A stretch of 64,000 nucleotides of DNA from Halobacillus locisalis (GTDB taxonomy: Bacteria; Bacillota; Bacilli; Bacillales; Halobacillaceae). The notes under the pieces were generated by a model. It was not told the origin of the DNA. It saw only the letters and a program-made list of their open reading frames with translations, and searched no databases. Location of the stretch: assembly GCF_013694105.1 (NCBI RefSeq), contig NZ_JACEFG010000001.1:434001-498000 (forward strand), read 5' to 3'. Below, in pieces: positions 24,603 to 33,159 of this stretch; within the stretch, counting starts at the first letter, position 1, and each line of letters opens with the position of its first letter. The position numbers and the translations under genes were made by a program.

Positions 24603-25664
24603 TTAGAGAGTGATGGAGAAGGTGTCCAATAAGTCCTTGAAAGCTGGACGTTCATGCCCATCGCGTCCTGTAACTTCTGTTGCTGTGACGAGGGAATTCA
24701 GGACAGCTTCTTCTGTTGCTTCTCCGACAGCTCGAAAGGCAACATCGAGATCTTCTTCGTGTAGGGTCGGAATAACGATTGGGCTCTTAGGTTTTTGGTG
24801 CGGAATAGTCGTGGCAGTTGAAAACCCGACAACCATTTCTCCACTGCCGTGAGTAATAATGGATCCTGTGCGTGACAGTCCTGTTACAGATCGCTTAATG
24901 ATCCGGTTCAGTTGTCTTTCTGAAACAGGTAAATCCGTTGCGATGATCACCATGATAGAGCCCTTGTCTTTTTCTTCCCACGAGTCGAGCAGTGCTTCTT
25001 TCAGTTCCTTACCTATAGGACGTCCTTGTATTGTCAAATCCCTTAATATTCCGAAGTTTGATAATACGAGCGCTCCGAGTGTATAAGAACCATGGTCAAG
25101 CCCTACGATTCTCGAAGAGGTTCCGATGCCTCCTTTTAAAGAGTAACAAAGCATACCTCTTCCAGCTCCTACGCTTCCTTCTTCGAATGTCTCTGAGGCA
25201 TTACGTAGTGCTTCATGCACGTGTTCTTTTGTAACAAATTGGCCTCTGATATCATTTAACAACATGTCATTACATTCTCCTACTAGAGGATTCACGGTAC
25301 CTGTTGTTCGCCCGATTTCCGGGTTTTGCTCCAGCATATATTCAACGCAAGCCTCAGTTGCAGTCCCGACATTCAACGTGTTTGTAAGCACGATCGGGGT
25401 TTCCAATAAACCAAGTTCCTTCAATTGAACAGTCCCAACGGTTTTGCCGAAGCCGTTTATAACATGGCTGGATGCAATTAATTTTTCTTGAAAAGTATCC
25501 CCTTGATGAGGGTGGATCGCCGTGACCCCGGTCTGTATGTCGCCATCACTTAAAGTTACATGACCGACTGTGACCCCATCTACATCCGTAATTGAATTTC
25601 TGGTACCCGGTTCAAGTTCGCCTATTGAAATGTCAAAATCTCTCAATCGTTTCTGGTTATTCAT
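24603..25664 (-). CDS. P1 family peptidase (DmpA/BapA-like aminopeptidase)
   Basis: A 353-residue protein of the P1 (L-aminopeptidase D-esterase) family: ITDVDGVTVGH (about residues 25-35), TNTLNVGTATEA (about 94-105), EGSVGAGRGM and KGGIGTSSR (about 181-205), near which the family cleaves itself into two chains to expose a nucleophilic Ser. The LGALVLSNFG and TGLSRTGSIITHGSGE parts complete the fold. Such enzymes cleave amino-terminal residues, some beta-amino acids or D-esters. AAAGGACGG precedes ATG 25664. It stands alone on the minus strand. Confidence 0.9.
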   Translation of the reverse strand: MNNQKRLRDFDISIGELEPGTRNSITDVDGVTVGHVTLSDGDIQTGVTAIHPHQGDTFQEKLIASSHVINGFGKTVGTVQLKELGLLETPIVLTNTLNVGTATEACVEYMLEQNPEIGRTTGTVNPLVGECNDMLLNDIRGQFVTKEHVHEALRNASETFEEGSVGAGRGMLCYSLKGGIGTSSRIVGLDHGSYTLGALVLSNFGILRDLTIQGRPIGKELKEALLDSWEEKDKGSIMVIIATDLPVSERQLNRIIKRSVTGLSRTGSIITHGSGEMVVGFSTATTIPHQKPKSPIVIPTLHEEDLDVAFRAVGEATEEAVLNSLVTATEVTGRDGHERPAFKDLLDTFSITL

Positions 25665-25930
25665 ATATTTCCGTCCTTTCACGAAGCTGTTTGGTTTTAA
25701 TAGTATCATGAAATAACGTAATATGGCGGATATGGTTGGTATGTGAATATATAGAAGTCTACAGAGAAAAGCTGATTCAATATAATGGATTTCTCATTCA
25801 TTTAACACAGTAAACCAAAAATATGCAGGGCTCATGATTTTTTTGGATCAAGGAGTCAAAATTTTAGTCACTCAGTTGTTTTGCTAGTATAATAAAAGGG
25901 AATGGGTCATGGTGTAAGGGGGAAACAATA

Positions 25931-26095
25931 ATGAAGGTCGACGAAAAATTAGAAAAGCAAATCGAGGATCTAAGAACTGAAATGTACGAAGCACAAGAGA
26001 AGTTCACCCACTACGAGGAAGTCGTAAAGATATCTCAGAAACTGGATGTAGTCCTAAATAAATTAGATGGTATTGATAAAAAAATGGATTCCTAA
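25931..26095 (+). CDS. Spo0E-like aspartyl-phosphate phosphatase (54 aa)
   Basis: A short gene with GGGGG about 9 nt before the ATG. The product is two predicted helices; the first has IEDLRTEMYEA, the second VVKISQKLDVVLNKL, matching the Spo0E family's (I/V)xxLRxxM...and S(Q)xLDxxLN pattern, including the invariant SQ-LD. Such proteins remove phosphate from Spo0A-P and delay sporulation. Spo0E members vary a lot, so the assignment is by motif. It is placed between a P1 peptidase and a 74-residue protein. Confidence 0.78.
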   Translation: MKVDEKLEKQIEDLRTEMYEAQEKFTHYEEVVKISQKLDVVLNKLDGIDKKMDS

Positions 26096-26134
26096 GGAAC
26101 GTGGAATGGAACTTTATAAAAGGAGTTTTTACAT

Positions 26135-26359
26135 TTGAATTTAGTCACTCTGTTGAGAGATGAAGGATTTTCAAGAATCTCTTACTTATCGGAAGGGAAA
26201 AAACACCATTTGGTTCTCGATAAGGAAGAGGATACGAATTTCTTGTTAGAATGGTTGGATAAAACTCCCTATGCAATCGAATATTTTCCTTACGAAGTAA
26301 AGCCCTATGTAATGTGTCTTAAAGAAGAACAAAGCCTGAAGATGTTTCTATATAAATAA
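26135..26359 (+). CDS. Hypothetical 74-residue protein
   Basis: A small soluble protein with a mixed alpha/beta pattern: ISYLSEGKKHHLVLDKEED suggests a beta hairpin and LLEWLDKTPYAIEYFPYEVKPYV a helix and strand. TTG at 26135 is 9 nt after AAGGAG. It follows the Spo0E-like gene by 39 nt and is closed by a terminator, so the two may be one transcript. Function unknown. Confidence 0.6.
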   Translation: MNLVTLLRDEGFSRISYLSEGKKHHLVLDKEEDTNFLLEWLDKTPYAIEYFPYEVKPYVMCLKEEQSLKMFLYK

Positions 26360-26363
26360 CGTG

Positions 26364-26394
26364 AAGCAGGCCGTTAGTCTCGGTCTGCTTTTTT
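26364..26394 (+). terminator. Terminator after the 74-residue protein gene
   Basis: AAGCAGGCCG and CGGTCTGCTT form a 10-bp stem with one G-U, and TTTTTT follows. Confidence 0.85.
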
Positions 26395-26489
26395 AAGGAC
26401 ATTCTTGTGTACAAGGTGAAGTTCTGAAATAATAGGAGAGGATTGTTTTTCTCTCCAAGAACGATTGTACACAAAAGGAGAATCAAGGG

Positions 26490-26672
26490 ATGAATTTGAT
26501 TATTATACCACTTACGCTATTAATCATCTCCATTGGAGCTTTCTTTCTCATCAAAGGGTATTGGGGGAGAAAAGTGGAAAAGGAGAACAAGAGACATCAC
26601 GTGAATATGCTCTCTGGCGGATCTCTATTAGTCATGGTCGCAGTACTACATATATTCAATCAAGTTTCTTAA
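26490..26672 (+). CDS. Small membrane protein (60 aa)
   Basis: A 60-residue protein with two hydrophobic segments (about residues 2-21 and 41-57) and a basic loop (GRKVEKENKRHH) between them that should be cytoplasmic. AAAGGAG is 9 nt before the ATG. A hairpin with a T-run follows. No family recognised. It is flanked by terminators on both sides, so it is expressed alone. Confidence 0.65.
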   Translation: MNLIIIPLTLLIISIGAFFLIKGYWGRKVEKENKRHHVNMLSGGSLLVMVAVLHIFNQVS

Positions 26673-26678
26673 CGAATA

Positions 26679-26720
26679 GACAGGTCCACTTGCTTTTATG
26701 GCGGTGAATCTGTCTTTTTT
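26679..26720 (+). terminator. Imperfect terminator after the 60-residue protein gene
   Basis: GACAG pairs with CTGTC and the stem continues imperfectly (CAC/GTG, GC/GC); TTTTTT follows. Confidence 0.6.
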
Positions 26721-26814
26721 AGATTAGTGACCAGATTTGCTGGACTGTTTTTTTGTGTGAAATGGATTATCGTACATATAGAAAATACAAAAAGTAACCA
26801 AAAGGAGAAGCGTG

Positions 26815-27612
26815 ATGATTCAATACAGAACTGAACAACTGACCGTGTTTCAAAGTCTCTTATATCAAACCACATCAGCCGTTCTAAAAACGGACGGAGC
26901 GATCGTAATCGTCGATCCAAATTGGCTTCCAAATGAAGTGTTACAAATAAAAGAACATGTTCAACTAGTTCGAACAAACGAACCATTATATGTGATTTAC
27001 ACCCATAGTGACTTCGATCACGTCATCGGGAGTGGAGTTTTCCCCGATGCGACAGTTATCGCAACAGAGGATCTGGCAAATCACCCAGATAAAGAAGGTA
27101 TAGAAAGGGAAGTCGCTGAATTCGATCAAGGCTATTATCTAGATCGTTCCTACACACCTGTATTTCCAGAAGTGGATATTAAAATCGATGCAGACGGTCA
27201 AATATTGGAACTGGGTGGATTGACGTTGTATTTCTATAAAGCGCCAGGTCATACCAAAGATAGTCTTTTCACTATTGTTCAGCCGCTTGGCTTGTTCTTA
27301 TCGGGTGATTACCTTTCGGACGTAGAGTTTCCGTTTATTTCGAGTAGTTATCAGGATTACGTGGCAACCATCTCAAAAGCAGAAAAGATCTTTCAGCAAC
27401 ATTCAATCAAGATGCATGTTCCTGGACATGGCTCTATGACGAAAGATGTAGTGGAAATGCTAGAACGGCTATCCTTTTCAAAGTACTACCTAGAGGAATT
27501 AGCGACTAATCCTGAATCGCTTAGAAAGGTGTGTCAGGCTAAGTACCGTTTCTATAATGGTATAAAAGAAATGCACGAAGAGAATATCAGGAAAGCTTCT
27601 GATGAGCAGTGA
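26815..27612 (+). CDS. MBL-fold metallo-hydrolase
   Basis: A 265-residue metallo-beta-lactamase-fold protein. The metal motif is HSDFDH (residues 64-69), with an Asp at the place of the second His of HxHxDH; later metal ligands are in APGHTKDSL (about 143-151), SGDYLSD (about 164-170) and VPGHGS (about 201-206). The HSDFDH form is also seen in other Bacillus proteins, so the enzyme is probably active, but the metal pair may differ. ATG 26815 is 7 nt after AAGGAG; an upstream GTG at 26812 is only 4 nt away. Substrate unknown. Confidence 0.88.
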   Translation: MIQYRTEQLTVFQSLLYQTTSAVLKTDGAIVIVDPNWLPNEVLQIKEHVQLVRTNEPLYVIYTHSDFDHVIGSGVFPDATVIATEDLANHPDKEGIEREVAEFDQGYYLDRSYTPVFPEVDIKIDADGQILELGGLTLYFYKAPGHTKDSLFTIVQPLGLFLSGDYLSDVEFPFISSSYQDYVATISKAEKIFQQHSIKMHVPGHGSMTKDVVEMLERLSFSKYYLEELATNPESLRKVCQAKYRFYNGIKEMHEENIRKASDEQ

Positions 27613-27680
27613 AGCAATGTATTTTTTTATACGGGAAGAACAATTCTGTTTTTAGTTCTTTGTAAAAGGGTGAAGAGGGA

Positions 27681-29201
27681 ATGATGAAAAAAGCAGTTGT
27701 AACGTTGATGGTATTGACGATCCTATCTAAAGTATTCGGTTTCTTGAGAGATGTCACGCTTTCTTATTTCTATGGTGCAAGTGGTGTCAGTGATGCTTAT
27801 ATCATTGCCATTACGATTCCGACGGTCATCTTCGGTCTGATCGCAGCCGGGATATCGACCGGTTATATTCCCATGTATAGTCGAATTGAAGAGGAAGAAG
27901 GGGATCTGCGGGCAAAGCAGTTTACGAACCAATTAATCAGCGTGCTTATCCTCGCTTCCACCTTTGTGCTTGTTCTAGGTTGGGTATTCACAGAACCTCT
28001 TGTCCGTGTTTTTGCCAAAGGTTTTGAAGGAGATATTTTACAACTTGCCATCACGTTTACAAGATGGAGTTTATTCGGGATCTACTTCACGATATTGATT
28101 CGCATACTCAGTGCCTATTTAAACTATCATAAACAATTCGCCGTTCCGAATCTGATCGGAATTCCGATGAGTTTGGTCGTCATCTTATCGATCTACATAA
28201 GCTTTGTGTTCGATTTTGCCGTCTTACTTGCCGCTGGCTATGTTGTCGGTTTGGCTGTACAGTTAGTTATGTTAACGCTTTATGCCTACAAACACCACTT
28301 CAGGTATAGATGGCAGTTAGACTTTAGAAACCAATATATGAAACAAATGCTGATCATCGCTATTCCTGTCATCATCGGAACAGCCGCAACGCAATTGAAT
28401 AGATTGGTAGACCGCACGCTTGCCTCTGATGTAACGGTAGGGGGAGTGTCGGCCATGAATTATGCTCAGTCATTGAATGGCATCATTCATGGTGTATTCG
28501 TCGTTTCGATTACAACCGTTATGTATCCTATGATTACCAAAATGGCTACAAAACAAGATATGAATGGCATGAAAAAGGCCTTGAATCAGTCAATGGTATC
28601 TGTAATCATGCTGGTCGTACCAGCAACGATCGGGGCTATGATTTTTGCAAAGCCGATTGTGGAGTTGTTATTTAACCGGGGAGCTTTCGGGGAAGATGCG
28701 GTCAACCTGACTACATCGGCGTACTTCTATTATTCACTTGGAATGGTCGCTATTGGACTTCGTGTCGTCCTCTCGCAAGCCTTTTACGCACAACAAGATA
28801 CAAAGACACCGATGATCAATACAGCTATTGCTATGGTCGTGAATATTCTATTAAGCTTTATTCTTGTCCGATCATTGGGTATTGGCGGGATTGCACTTGC
28901 TACAACAATAGCTGCCTTCTTCACCACGTTTCTGTTGCTGATTCGTTTAAGACAGAAGGTGGGAAAACTGCGTCTAAGAGGCGTCATGAAGTCGACAATC
29001 AAAATCGTCATAGCATCCTCGATCATGGGTGTTGTATCATTTTTGTTTTATAGCCGTATCACGTCGGTTTTAGGTCTTAATTTAGCCCTTATCGTGACCG
29101 TGTTATTGGCAGCATTGCTTTACGCTTTCTTACTGATCGTGTTTAAAGTCGAGGAAGTCAAGGCGTTAACTGATAAGTTAGGTACTTTAAGAATTAGATA
29201 A
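27681..29201 (+). CDS. murJ: MurJ/MviN lipid II flippase-family protein
   Basis: A 506-residue membrane protein with about fourteen helices. The first helix region is MKKAVVTLMVLTILSKVFGFLRDVTLSYFYGASGVSDAY, where the conserved Arg in GFLRD and the SDAY segment are MurJ/MviN hallmarks, and later PAATQLNRLVDRTLAS (about residues 226-241) and VVLSQAFYAQQDTKTP (about 363-378) match the family. MurJ flips lipid II across the membrane for cell-wall synthesis. Bacillaceae often have more than one paralogue; this one need not be the main one. ATG 27681 or 27684 may be used. Confidence 0.87.
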   Translation: MMKKAVVTLMVLTILSKVFGFLRDVTLSYFYGASGVSDAYIIAITIPTVIFGLIAAGISTGYIPMYSRIEEEEGDLRAKQFTNQLISVLILASTFVLVLGWVFTEPLVRVFAKGFEGDILQLAITFTRWSLFGIYFTILIRILSAYLNYHKQFAVPNLIGIPMSLVVILSIYISFVFDFAVLLAAGYVVGLAVQLVMLTLYAYKHHFRYRWQLDFRNQYMKQMLIIAIPVIIGTAATQLNRLVDRTLASDVTVGGVSAMNYAQSLNGIIHGVFVVSITTVMYPMITKMATKQDMNGMKKALNQSMVSVIMLVVPATIGAMIFAKPIVELLFNRGAFGEDAVNLTTSAYFYYSLGMVAIGLRVVLSQAFYAQQDTKTPMINTAIAMVVNILLSFILVRSLGIGGIALATTIAAFFTTFLLLIRLRQKVGKLRLRGVMKSTIKIVIASSIMGVVSFLFYSRITSVLGLNLALIVTVLLAALLYAFLLIVFKVEEVKALTDKLGTLRIR

Positions 29202-29263
29202 AAGTGAAAAGTTCAATAGAAATCTACCATAATCTCTAGAATGGATGATGGCAATTTCGAATT

Positions 29264-29785
29264 TTAAAATAGGAGACCAGCCTGACGACCATAGTCGATC
29301 AACTGTTGGTAAGGATCGCCGTCGATTCTTAAGAGTTTGCAGAAAGCTGCCTCTGTGGACCATCCTTGTTCTTTGAGTGTGATGACTTCTGCCTTCCATT
29401 CAGGCTTTCTTTGCAATAGTCGGTATTCAATGATCATGTGCAAGTAAGCGTTCTGTTCTAGGGTTGGTTGGGGCTGACCGTATATTTCAAACGCAAACCC
29501 GTGGAAAATGAAGTTGCCTTTCACGATGTTTTCTTTGCGTTTAGGTCTGAAGTCTCTTTTGTCCTCATATAAGTGATGAATCTTCTGTTCGAAGAAGTGA
29601 AGGTCTTGGACGTTTGCGATGATATCAATATCGGATTTGTAGGTATCGATGCCGAGTGGGATCGTTCCACAAACGGTTGGCTCATATCCCTTCAAGTCTT
29701 CTAGTATATGTAACTCATGAATAGCATGGTAGGCTGCCTGTTGTTTCGCGTTTCCTGTTTTCATTTCTACAAGCAAATCAATCAA
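29264..29785 (-). CDS. DUF4269 (nucleotidyltransferase-like) protein
   Basis: A 173-residue protein. The segment CGTIPLGIDTYKSDIDIIA (about residues 39-57) has the G(S/T)xxxG...SDIDI pattern of the nucleotidyltransferase fold, with D-I-D as metal ligands, and ENIVKGNFIFHGFAFEIYGQPQPTLEQNAYLHMIIEYRLL is typical of DUF4269. Function unknown; a nucleotidyl transfer activity is possible. TTG at 29785 has AGGAGG 8 nt upstream; GTG 29794 is part of that site, and ATG 29764 lacks one. Confidence 0.82.
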   Translation of the reverse strand: MIDLLVEMKTGNAKQQAAYHAIHELHILEDLKGYEPTVCGTIPLGIDTYKSDIDIIANVQDLHFFEQKIHHLYEDKRDFRPKRKENIVKGNFIFHGFAFEIYGQPQPTLEQNAYLHMIIEYRLLQRKPEWKAEVITLKEQGWSTEAAFCKLLRIDGDPYQQLIDYGRQAGLLF

Positions 29786-29967
29786 TGCTAGCACCTCCTA
29801 CGGATAGGGTACCACATGACATAGAGGATGAACCTTGAAATGAAAGGGTTTTCGTGAGAATTTATACAAAAATTCACGTGTAATCTTAATAATCATTGGG
29901 TAAGATGTATATAATCTAGACAATACGCCCAGCTACGAGTGAAGAGAAAAGAAGGGATGACAAATTC

Positions 29968-30270
29968 ATGTTATTGAGAGATTTAGAGAATTTGAAACTG
30001 TTCAGTCAGCTATCCTTAAAGCAAGTAGAAGATCGTTTACTGATTACGGCAGATTTTCCAAAAGATTTCTTGATGGAAAATAAAATGAGAGACCCTTTTT
30101 TATATGTCATCTTATATACTCGTGGTGGTGAAAGAATTAAAATCATTGATGAGTACAGTGCTAAGATCTACCATCCAACCAAACAGGAAATAGACCCAGA
30201 AACACGCAAAAAAATTGTTCTCTTCGCCAGGTCACAAGCGAAACAATTTCGTGAACTCACCAAAGAATAA
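29968..30270 (+). CDS. Hypothetical 100-residue soluble protein
   Basis: A small hydrophilic protein with a leading helix (LLRDLENLKLFSQLSLKQVEDRL), a central strand pair (PFLYVILYTRGGERIKIIDEYSAKIY) and a basic helix at the end. It has no signal peptide. GAAGGG is 10-12 nt before the ATG, a somewhat long spacing. A terminator follows at 30336. I do not recognise a family. Confidence 0.6.
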   Translation: MLLRDLENLKLFSQLSLKQVEDRLLITADFPKDFLMENKMRDPFLYVILYTRGGERIKIIDEYSAKIYHPTKQEIDPETRKKIVLFARSQAKQFRELTKE

Positions 30271-30691
30271 TAAGGAGATATTACAATAGACTATGATGAT
30301 ACGTAATCAGACTAGATCGCAGTTTATTGAGGTATGTCGTCTCTATAATAATAGAGGCGGCTTTTTTTAATAAAGTTTGTTCAAATCGAGGCGGAGGTAG
30401 GAAAAAGGTTGAGAATAATGGCGTATTTTGTAATAATTGTATGAGTTCTAGAGTTAGTATAGCTGTTAAAATTACAAGAACAACCAGTCGAACAGGGAAG
30501 ATGTACTGTTCCAGCTGGAGAAAGTCGCCTTTTTTGCACAATTACATAGAAAAACAACGGATTGATTAACTTTCAGAAACATTATCTGAATGAAGAGCTT
30601 ATGAGCGTGCTTGCCGACGTTAGGTCTACTTTGATACTCAAATCAATAAGTACATTTATTACGAGTGCATGTTAAGAAAGGAAGAGGGAAA
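30271..30691. other. Intergenic region with one terminator and otherwise little
   Basis: About 420 nt between a hypothetical gene and an RDD gene. A terminator lies at 30336-30368. The rest holds only poorly supported reading frames without ribosome sites, on both strands, and I see no RNA structure or repeat. A promoter for the RDD gene is likely but I cannot place it confidently. Confidence 0.7.
30336..30368 (+). terminator. Terminator after the gene at 29968
   Basis: GTCGTCTCTAT and ATAGAGGCGGC form an 11-bp stem with two G-U pairs and an AATA loop, followed by seven T. Confidence 0.85.
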
Positions 30692-31102
30692 ATGGATGAG
30701 CGGGCAGGTTTTTGGGATCGTCTGGGAGCATCACTTCTTGACGGTGTGATTGTTGGAATACTGTTTTCCATTATTGGTTATGTGGTTCACGGTGAAATCA
30801 ATAATGAAGAGTACAATATTACAGATTTATTGAATTTGTTATATTTGGTCTTAATTCCGGTCATTTGGAAAGGATACACGATTGGGAAGAGAATATTAAA
30901 GATAAGGATTGTCCGTAAATCTGGTCAAAACGTCGGCTTATGGACGATGGTGCTGAGAGCGGTAGTTGGTGGACTTGTCTATGCATTCACTTTTGGTATC
31001 GGACTGATCGTCAGTGCTTTTATGGTAGGATTACGAGAGGATAAACGAGCCATCCACGATTTCATAGCGGGTACATATGTGAAGAAAGAGCGCAGGATAT
31101 GA
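30692..31102 (+). CDS. RDD family membrane protein
   Basis: A 136-residue protein with the RDD pattern: AGFWDRLGASLLDGVIVG at the start holds the Arg and Asp, then further helices near residues 45-62 and 88-118, with GKRILKIRIV between, and a DKRAIHDFIAGTYV end as in other RDD proteins. AAAGGAAGAGGG precedes ATG 30692; an upstream in-frame start at 30665 lacks a site. Function is mostly unknown; some RDD proteins take part in Na+ or ion tolerance. Single gene. Confidence 0.85.
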   Translation: MDERAGFWDRLGASLLDGVIVGILFSIIGYVVHGEINNEEYNITDLLNLLYLVLIPVIWKGYTIGKRILKIRIVRKSGQNVGLWTMVLRAVVGGLVYAFTFGIGLIVSAFMVGLREDKRAIHDFIAGTYVKKERRI

Positions 31103-31218
31103 CTTAAACCAATAGTTCTCTTTACTTTTATTCTTTCAAAGAGTCATACTGAGGATCAACAAGTCTGTCATGTTAACTAATATTTGGTAGATACTAATTT
31201 AGCTGCGTTAGGAGAGTT

Positions 31219-31449
31219 ATGTTGGAAGAACAAAAGAACGGTCTAAATATTCTACAGAATCTTGGCTGGATATCGGTCCTACTGGCAATCGGGGTCTACC
31301 CACCAATACTTATGGCAAATGCCATAAGTATTGGTGTTGTGCTACGTAGGGATTACCAGGAGAAGAGGCAAGGGAAATATATGATTTTTTCTGGAGTCAC
31401 CACAGGAACGATAGGACTAATAATGGGTGTTTATTTTAATCTTAATTGA
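31219..31449 (+). CDS. Small membrane protein that contains a 36-bp perfect palindrome
   Basis: A 76-residue protein with hydrophobic segments at about residues 14-44 and 56-74, separated by RRDYQEKRQGKY. AGGAG lies 4 nt before the ATG. The codons of residues 28-40 (PPILMANAISIGV) hold a 17-bp perfect inverted repeat, so the DNA and mRNA would form a strong hairpin; this is unusual for a coding region. No family recognised. Confidence 0.6.
   Translation: MLEEQKNGLNILQNLGWISVLLAIGVYPPILMANAISIGVVLRRDYQEKRQGKYMIFSGVTTGTIGLIMGVYFNLN
31301..31336. repeat. 17-bp perfect inverted repeat inside a coding sequence
   Basis: CACCAATACTTATGGCA (31301-31317) and its exact complement (31320-31336) are separated by AA. 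No T-run follows, so it is not a usual terminator. It lies in the small membrane protein gene. Confidence 0.9.
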
Positions 31450-31524
31450 ATAATACACCTTTAATTTATTCATTTTTCACGTATCAAAACAGGTAATGGA
31501 TTAACAATTAAAGGAGCAGACAGC

Positions 31525-31884
31525 ATGGATTCTATCATTGTCATTACGGCCGTATTAATGGTCCTTACTTTTCTAATCAGCGAACTATATATCAAACGTA
31601 AATTAGGTATTAAGCCAAAACGTGTGAGTGAAGACCGCAAACAATTCTTTCGTGTCATCGATAGTACATTGACGGTACTCGCTTTTGGAGCTATTCTGCT
31701 CGGGTACTTATGGTTTGAAACAAAAACGATGAGAATTGTACCCGTCGCTTTTATTCTGATGGCCAAAACGTTGCTACGTGGATTTGAAGAATGGAAAATC
31801 GATCCCTCATCAAAAGCATACTATCATCATTTTTTGTGGGCGGGATTCACGTTCATTCTGATCGCCTTACTGCTGCTTTATTAA
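31525..31884 (+). CDS. DUF4181-like small membrane protein
   Basis: A 119-residue protein with four hydrophobic segments (about residues 2-21, 48-65, 69-85 and 103-118) and a basic loop after the first with KRKLGIKPKR. The layout, ending with LLRGFEEWKI and two last helices, matches DUF4181 as I recall it. AAAGGAG precedes the ATG. Function unknown. Single gene. Confidence 0.65.
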   Translation: MDSIIVITAVLMVLTFLISELYIKRKLGIKPKRVSEDRKQFFRVIDSTLTVLAFGAILLGYLWFETKTMRIVPVAFILMAKTLLRGFEEWKIDPSSKAYYHHFLWAGFTFILIALLLLY

Positions 31885-31922
31885 AGAAAAAAACTCGCCT
31901 GAGTAATGTCAGCCGAGTAGTG

Positions 31923-32090
31923 TTAATTTGTGAATAGTTTTTTCATCTTTTTCCATAAGCTTTTCGAATCGGTCTCTTCGGGTTGAGAGAAAGATTTTAT
32001 TTGTGGTGAAGATTTCATTGTTCCAGGGCCTTTATTACAGCAAGATCCCCTTCTGGTTGAAGGCATTTTTTTAGCCTTTTGTCTTTTCAT
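31923..32090 (-). CDS. Small basic protein downstream of the Cys-rich gene (55 aa)
   Basis: A short gene, 56 nt downstream of the Cys-rich gene on the same strand. AAAGGAG lies 9 nt before the ATG. The product is very basic (KRQKAKK start, KKMKK end), with a TRRGSCCNKG segment that holds two adjacent cysteines and no membrane helix. Its context suggests it is made late in sporulation with the Cys-rich protein, if read-through of the intergenic hairpin is enough. No family recognised. Confidence 0.6.
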   Translation of the reverse strand: MKRQKAKKMPSTRRGSCCNKGPGTMKSSPQIKSFSQPEETDSKSLWKKMKKLFTN

Positions 32091-32116
32091 TTTGTCTCAC
32101 TCCTTTAATGAAGGTA

Positions 32117-32139
32117 GACCACCGCGTGAAGCGGCGGTC
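32117..32139 (-). terminator. Hairpin between the Cys-rich gene and its small neighbour
   Basis: GACCGCCGC and GCGGTGGTC pair (one G-U) around a 5-nt loop, 8 nt after the Cys-rich stop. No T-run follows on the minus strand, so it may only protect the 3' end or reduce read-through. Confidence 0.45.
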
Positions 32140-32146
32140 CAGTTTG

Positions 32147-33130
32147 TTACAACTCCGTTGAGCATGGAGGGAGGGTGACAGTGAAGAAGATGGTCAGTGT
32201 CGGATTACCTTCTTCATCGGTACTTACGTCTGTGTCGGTAGGAGTGATCACTACATTCTCACATCTAGGATTTACACAAGGAGAACTCATATCATCCGGA
32301 CAGCTGAAACACTGTTTCGTAAACGTATCATCAACTAGACATGAAACAATTGGAGGTCCTCCACAAGCTGTTGTTCCATCAACAGGAGAAAGAGGTGCAT
32401 TAAATACGATTTCTAAATTAACGCTTTGGCGCCAACGGTTCACAGGTACACAACATTGGATCTGCTGACCGCATACATTAATGGTTGTAAATGTTTCGCA
32501 CTCGCCGTCCATTTCGCAGGTAGAATCACCAATACAAAAACTTGTGGACACATCTTCGAAAGTACCATCGAAGGTGAAGCAACTAGGTAAGTCGATTTCA
32601 CATGAAAAAACTTCTGGAGCGTCACATTCACAAGGGTTATCGCACTGATCAACATTCACGCAAACTGGCGCACAAATTTGTCCGCACTCACCATTTTGAC
32701 CAAATTTCAGTTGAAAACATGCAGGATGTAATTCAAACTCTGAGTCAATGACAATCTGGAACTGTTGACCGAATCCTGCTTTTAATTCACCAAAATCATC
32801 CAGTTCATCAAACTTTAAACCTGTAATAACTCCGTCACAAGGAGCTTGATCAGTGCAGGCAAACCTCTCGTTGTTTTGGGAGGGGTAACGACAAACTCCT
32901 TGTTGATTTGGTGCTACCGGATCATCATTTAAGTCAAAAACTTCACCTACAAGGCAATTCTCAAATGGACATAAGTCCAATTCGATGATCCAGTTACTCA
33001 AGGCGTTAGATGCTTCTATATTGCGTATTTCATAAATGAGGTTGTCAGGATCGATTAATTCAACTTCGTAACCAGCGACACATGCTATTAGAGGGCACTC
33101 AATCTGTTGTTGAATTCTAAAATTATTCAT
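32147..33130 (-). CDS. Cysteine-rich protein, likely late sporulation (coat/exosporium type)
   Basis: A 327-residue acidic protein without signal peptide or membrane helix, containing 29 cysteines, many as CC, CxC, CxxC or CxxxC (for example DQCDNPCECD near the middle, QIQCCVP later). It is also rich in Gln, Asn and Asp. Such composition suits disulfide-linked or metal-binding assembly proteins such as spore coat or exosporium parts. The gene has a sigma-K-like promoter and GAAAGGAAG before the ATG. I do not recognise a family; the sporulation role is inferred from promoter and composition. Confidence 0.72.
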   Translation of the reverse strand: MNNFRIQQQIECPLIACVAGYEVELIDPDNLIYEIRNIEASNALSNWIIELDLCPFENCLVGEVFDLNDDPVAPNQQGVCRYPSQNNERFACTDQAPCDGVITGLKFDELDDFGELKAGFGQQFQIVIDSEFELHPACFQLKFGQNGECGQICAPVCVNVDQCDNPCECDAPEVFSCEIDLPSCFTFDGTFEDVSTSFCIGDSTCEMDGECETFTTINVCGQQIQCCVPVNRWRQSVNLEIVFNAPLSPVDGTTACGGPPIVSCLVDDTFTKQCFSCPDDMSSPCVNPRCENVVITPTDTDVSTDEEGNPTLTIFFTVTLPPCSTEL

Positions 33131-33159
33131 ATTATCTTCCTTTCAAATTGTAATCTTAA

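Noticed and set aside
30281-30541. Minus-strand 86-codon frame with a hydrophobic stretch
   Set aside because: TTG start without a ribosome site; it runs through the terminator of the gene on the other strand.
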